DNA from: a bacterium
Lineage (GTDB): Bacteria; Fidelibacterota; UBA2242
Assembly (NCBI GenBank): GCA_018824205.1
Contig: JAHJGX010000244.1
Span: 1 to 40,297, forward strand
Length of the DNA: 40,297 bases
Direction of reading: 5' to 3'
A program made the position numbers and the translations under genes. The notes under the pieces were generated by a model, which was not told where the DNA came from, searched no databases, and worked only from the letters and a program-made list of their open reading frames with translations. Shown here one piece after another: positions 37,993 through 40,297 of this stretch (position 1 is its first letter; the number at the start of each line of letters is the position of its first letter).

Positions 37993-38673
37993 TCATTTGC
38001 TGAGTTTTATTAAGAAATCAGTTGACCGTTTAATATCCTGATTTTTAGCGCTGAGGAAGATATTATCTTTCTCATGAATTTTGTGATTTCCCCGGGGAAT
38101 AAAAAATTCCTGGGATTCTTCACGGTATATACCAACAAATACACATTCATCGGGAAAATTCCGGTCTTCAGTGATTTCCCTGATAGTCATTGAGATGCAT
38201 CTGGCGTTTTCAGGTACTCGTACCTGATATATATCCGCTTTTCCTCCACCCAAGGTAATTATTTTACGAACTTTCGGCTGTTCAATTTCCATTATGATCT
38301 GATTGACAAGTAAATCGGCCATCCTGACGATGGTTGTTACGCCCGCTAACTTGTATGCTTGTTCATATTGTGGATCTCGCAGTCGGGCTATTATATTCGG
38401 AATCCCTAAACTCTTTGCAAGTAATGAGCAGGCCATATTATCGGCAGAATAATGCATGAGACAGAGAATGACATCCGTCTTGCCGGCGCCTGCCTGTTTG
38501 AGGATTTTTAAATTTGTTGCATCGCCATTTATCGTAATGGCGCAGGTTTCCTCGTAAACACCTTGGCAGACTGCGGTATCTTTATCAATGACAATGACAT
38601 CATGTTTATTTTCAACCAAAAGATTGGTTAATTGACGTCCGATAATTCCTGCTCCTGCAATTATAATATACAT
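37993..38673 (-). CDS. trkA: TrkA/KtrA-type potassium uptake regulatory subunit (single RCK)
   Basis: 226 aa; 'MYIIIAGAGIIGRQLTNLLVENKHDVIVIDKD...', one KTN/RCK unit. Confidence 0.92.
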   Translation of the reverse strand: MYIIIAGAGIIGRQLTNLLVENKHDVIVIDKDTAVCQGVYEETCAITINGDATNLKILKQAGAGKTDVILCLMHYSADNMACSLLAKSLGIPNIIARLRDPQYEQAYKLAGVTTIVRMADLLVNQIIMEIEQPKVRKIITLGGGKADIYQVRVPENARCISMTIREITEDRNFPDECVFVGIYREESQEFFIPRGNHKIHEKDNIFLSAKNQDIKRSTDFLIKLSK

Positions 38674-38695
38674 AATGTTTCCCTTTTATTATTTC

Positions 38696-40189
38696 TTAAC
38701 CAATTCTCCAGGCCTTTCGACTGAATATTAACAAGACCGGCAGGATTTCCAATCGACCGGCAAGCATACCGATAATATAGACTGTTTTTATCAAAGGATT
38801 GAGTTGTCCCATTTCCTGATAGGGAATATAGCAGGGGCCAATATTCCCAAGCGCGCTGAACATTCCGGAAAAGGATTGAATTGCATTGTGATCGGACAGT
38901 AATGCGGTGCACAAGCCGCCAATTACCAGGAAGATGATCCAGGTAAAAAAGAGTCCGCTTACCCGCGAGATTTCGTTATTATCCACTTGTTTGCCGTCTA
39001 TAATCACCGCTGATACAGCCCGGGGTGGAGTGCGCAGACGAAATACTTCCCGTCGGATGATCTGTACTAAAATTCCGATTCGTAATACCTTGATTCCACC
39101 GCCGGTCGATCCGACACAGCCACCGATAACCATCATTACCAGGAACAGTTGCCGGGCGGCGACACCGAAAAAAGGAGACCCGATGTCACGGGTTCCAAAT
39201 CCGGTTGTTGTGATAATTGAAACTACCTGAAATGCGGTTATTCTAAAATTTTCTTCAAGGTTTCCCAGTCCTCTCTGAGATTCGGGCGTGACTTTTAGAA
39301 AAATTTCGATAAGGATAATCAGAATAAATAGTCCGATAAAACCCCACCAGTACCGCATCTCCTTATTATCAAAAAGTGCCCGTGGCTGACCTTTAAGAAC
39401 ACGGTAATGGATCAAAAAATTTGTACCACCGAAAAGCATACCAAGAATCAGGATATATTCAATCCGGATATAGTGTCGAAAACCGCTTATCTGATAATAT
39501 TCAATACTGGCATCATGAGGAGAAAATCCGCCCGTTGATAAGGCTGTAAAGCTGTGGCAAACACTATCGAAAAGAGACATTCCGGAAATATATAATCCAA
39601 GTAAAATTACAATTGTGAAGGCGGTGTAAATTCCCCATAAAATCGCCAGTGTATTCGCTAAACCGGGAACCGGTCGGGCCAGATCAATTTTATGGCTCTC
39701 GGCTCCAAATAACCAGTGTGCACCGACTCCCTTTGAGCTGATCGCAAGGAAGAATGTCAAAATTCCCAGGCCACCGATCCACTGGGTTAACGCCCGCCAG
39801 AAAATGACACATTTAGGCATATTGTCCAGGCCGGTATACATGGTAATTCCGGTAGTCGTAAATCCACTCATCGCTTCAAAAAATCCATCGATGAAACTGC
39901 TGTCTATGGCGATTACATAGGGAAGCGCGCCAATTGCTGAAAAAACCAACCATCCCAGTGTGCAGATTAACATTGCCTGGATATTATTTATCGTATCTGA
40001 TTTAAATAATTTCAGTAAAAGAAATCCCACGGCTAGTGACAGTATTATCGGGATTGCAAAAGCAAGCAAAAGCCGGATGTTATCCGCCAGATTGCCTTCA
40101 TAAACAACCATCAGTAAAGGCAGAATCAGAAAACCGCCGAAGACAATAAGGAGGGAACCTAGTGTCATGTCATGCTTGTAATGACGCAT
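38696..40189 (-). CDS. trkH: TrkH family potassium uptake protein
   Basis: 497 aa; 'EAMSGFTTTGITMYTGLDNMPKCVIFWRALTQWIGGLGI', 'GGCVGSTGGGIKVLR', 'SALGNIGP'. Confidence 0.95.
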   Translation of the reverse strand: MRHYKHDMTLGSLLIVFGGFLILPLLMVVYEGNLADNIRLLLAFAIPIILSLAVGFLLLKLFKSDTINNIQAMLICTLGWLVFSAIGALPYVIAIDSSFIDGFFEAMSGFTTTGITMYTGLDNMPKCVIFWRALTQWIGGLGILTFFLAISSKGVGAHWLFGAESHKIDLARPVPGLANTLAILWGIYTAFTIVILLGLYISGMSLFDSVCHSFTALSTGGFSPHDASIEYYQISGFRHYIRIEYILILGMLFGGTNFLIHYRVLKGQPRALFDNKEMRYWWGFIGLFILIILIEIFLKVTPESQRGLGNLEENFRITAFQVVSIITTTGFGTRDIGSPFFGVAARQLFLVMMVIGGCVGSTGGGIKVLRIGILVQIIRREVFRLRTPPRAVSAVIIDGKQVDNNEISRVSGLFFTWIIFLVIGGLCTALLSDHNAIQSFSGMFSALGNIGPCYIPYQEMGQLNPLIKTVYIIGMLAGRLEILPVLLIFSRKAWRIG

Positions 40190-40202
40190 AATATGTTGTA
40201 TA

Positions 40203-40230
40203 TTACTCCATCAAACAAAAGATGGAGTAA
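40203..40230 (+). promoter_or_regulatory. Hairpin overlapping the transposase ribosome-binding site
   Basis: TTACTCCATC-AAACAAAA-GATGGAGTAA, perfect 10-bp stem containing GGAG, 2 nt before ATG 40233. Confidence 0.7.
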
Positions 40231-40232
40231 CA

Positions 40233-40297
40233 ATGAAGAAGTACAAAGTGACATTGACCAATGAGGAAAGGCAAGAATTAAGTTCAATAATCCAAAA
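40233..40297 (+). mobile_element. IS630-family-like transposase, 5' end (runs off window)
   Basis: 'MKKYKVTLTNEERQELSSIIQ' resembles IS630-family transposase N-termini; only 21 codons visible. Confidence 0.6.

Noticed and set aside
1-40297. CRISPR arrays, tRNA or rRNA genes
   Set aside because: No regularly spaced direct repeats, cloverleaf-like tRNA sequence or rRNA signature was recognised on reading; no scanner was run.

Overview
The window looks like bacterial chromosome from a T9SS-bearing, Bacteroidetes/Marinimicrobia/KSB1/Calditrichota-like lineage; this is inferred from two C-terminal 'PNPFN...' sorting domains and the style of the intergenic repeats. It is mostly metabolic and cell-envelope genes. 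In order they are: a T9SS cargo protein lacking an N-terminal signal peptide; a minus-strand serine-biosynthesis-like operon (class V aminotransferase, SerA-like dehydrogenase, DUF1015); a plus-strand branched-chain 2-oxoacid:ferredoxin oxidoreductase operon (ilvE, CMD-family protein, class I aminotransferase, vorD-like, vorB, fused beta-gamma subunit); a gluzincin/beta-propeller/barrel-like secreted protein with a small partner; a GT9 glycosyltransferase plus a deoxyhypusine-synthase-like paralog; a copper-type P-ATPase; a BNR-like T9SS protein; Tag glycosylase; an EamA transporter; a ferritin-like protein; a double-flavodoxin protein; MscS; a GNAT-like protein; an OFA-type MFS; a MATE-MarR pair preceded by a perfect 15-bp palindrome; a tight speD-ureohydrolase-DHS-like polyamine operon without speE; a zinc-ribbon/HPPD-like protein; a CsgG-like/VWA/Pro-Lys-tail lipoprotein-like protein; TrkA/TrkH; and the 5' end of an IS630-like transposase. 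No rRNA, tRNA or CRISPR was recognised. The best candidates for under-described biology are (i) the speD-speB-DHS-like operon, which may be a non-canonical arginine-to-homospermidine route, plus a second DHS-like paralog lacking the catalytic Lys; (ii) the Zn-ribbon/HPPD-like protein; (iii) the self-anchoring protease/propeller/barrel; (iv) the CsgG-VWA fusion; and (v) several distinct palindromic or low-complexity intergenic repeat families.
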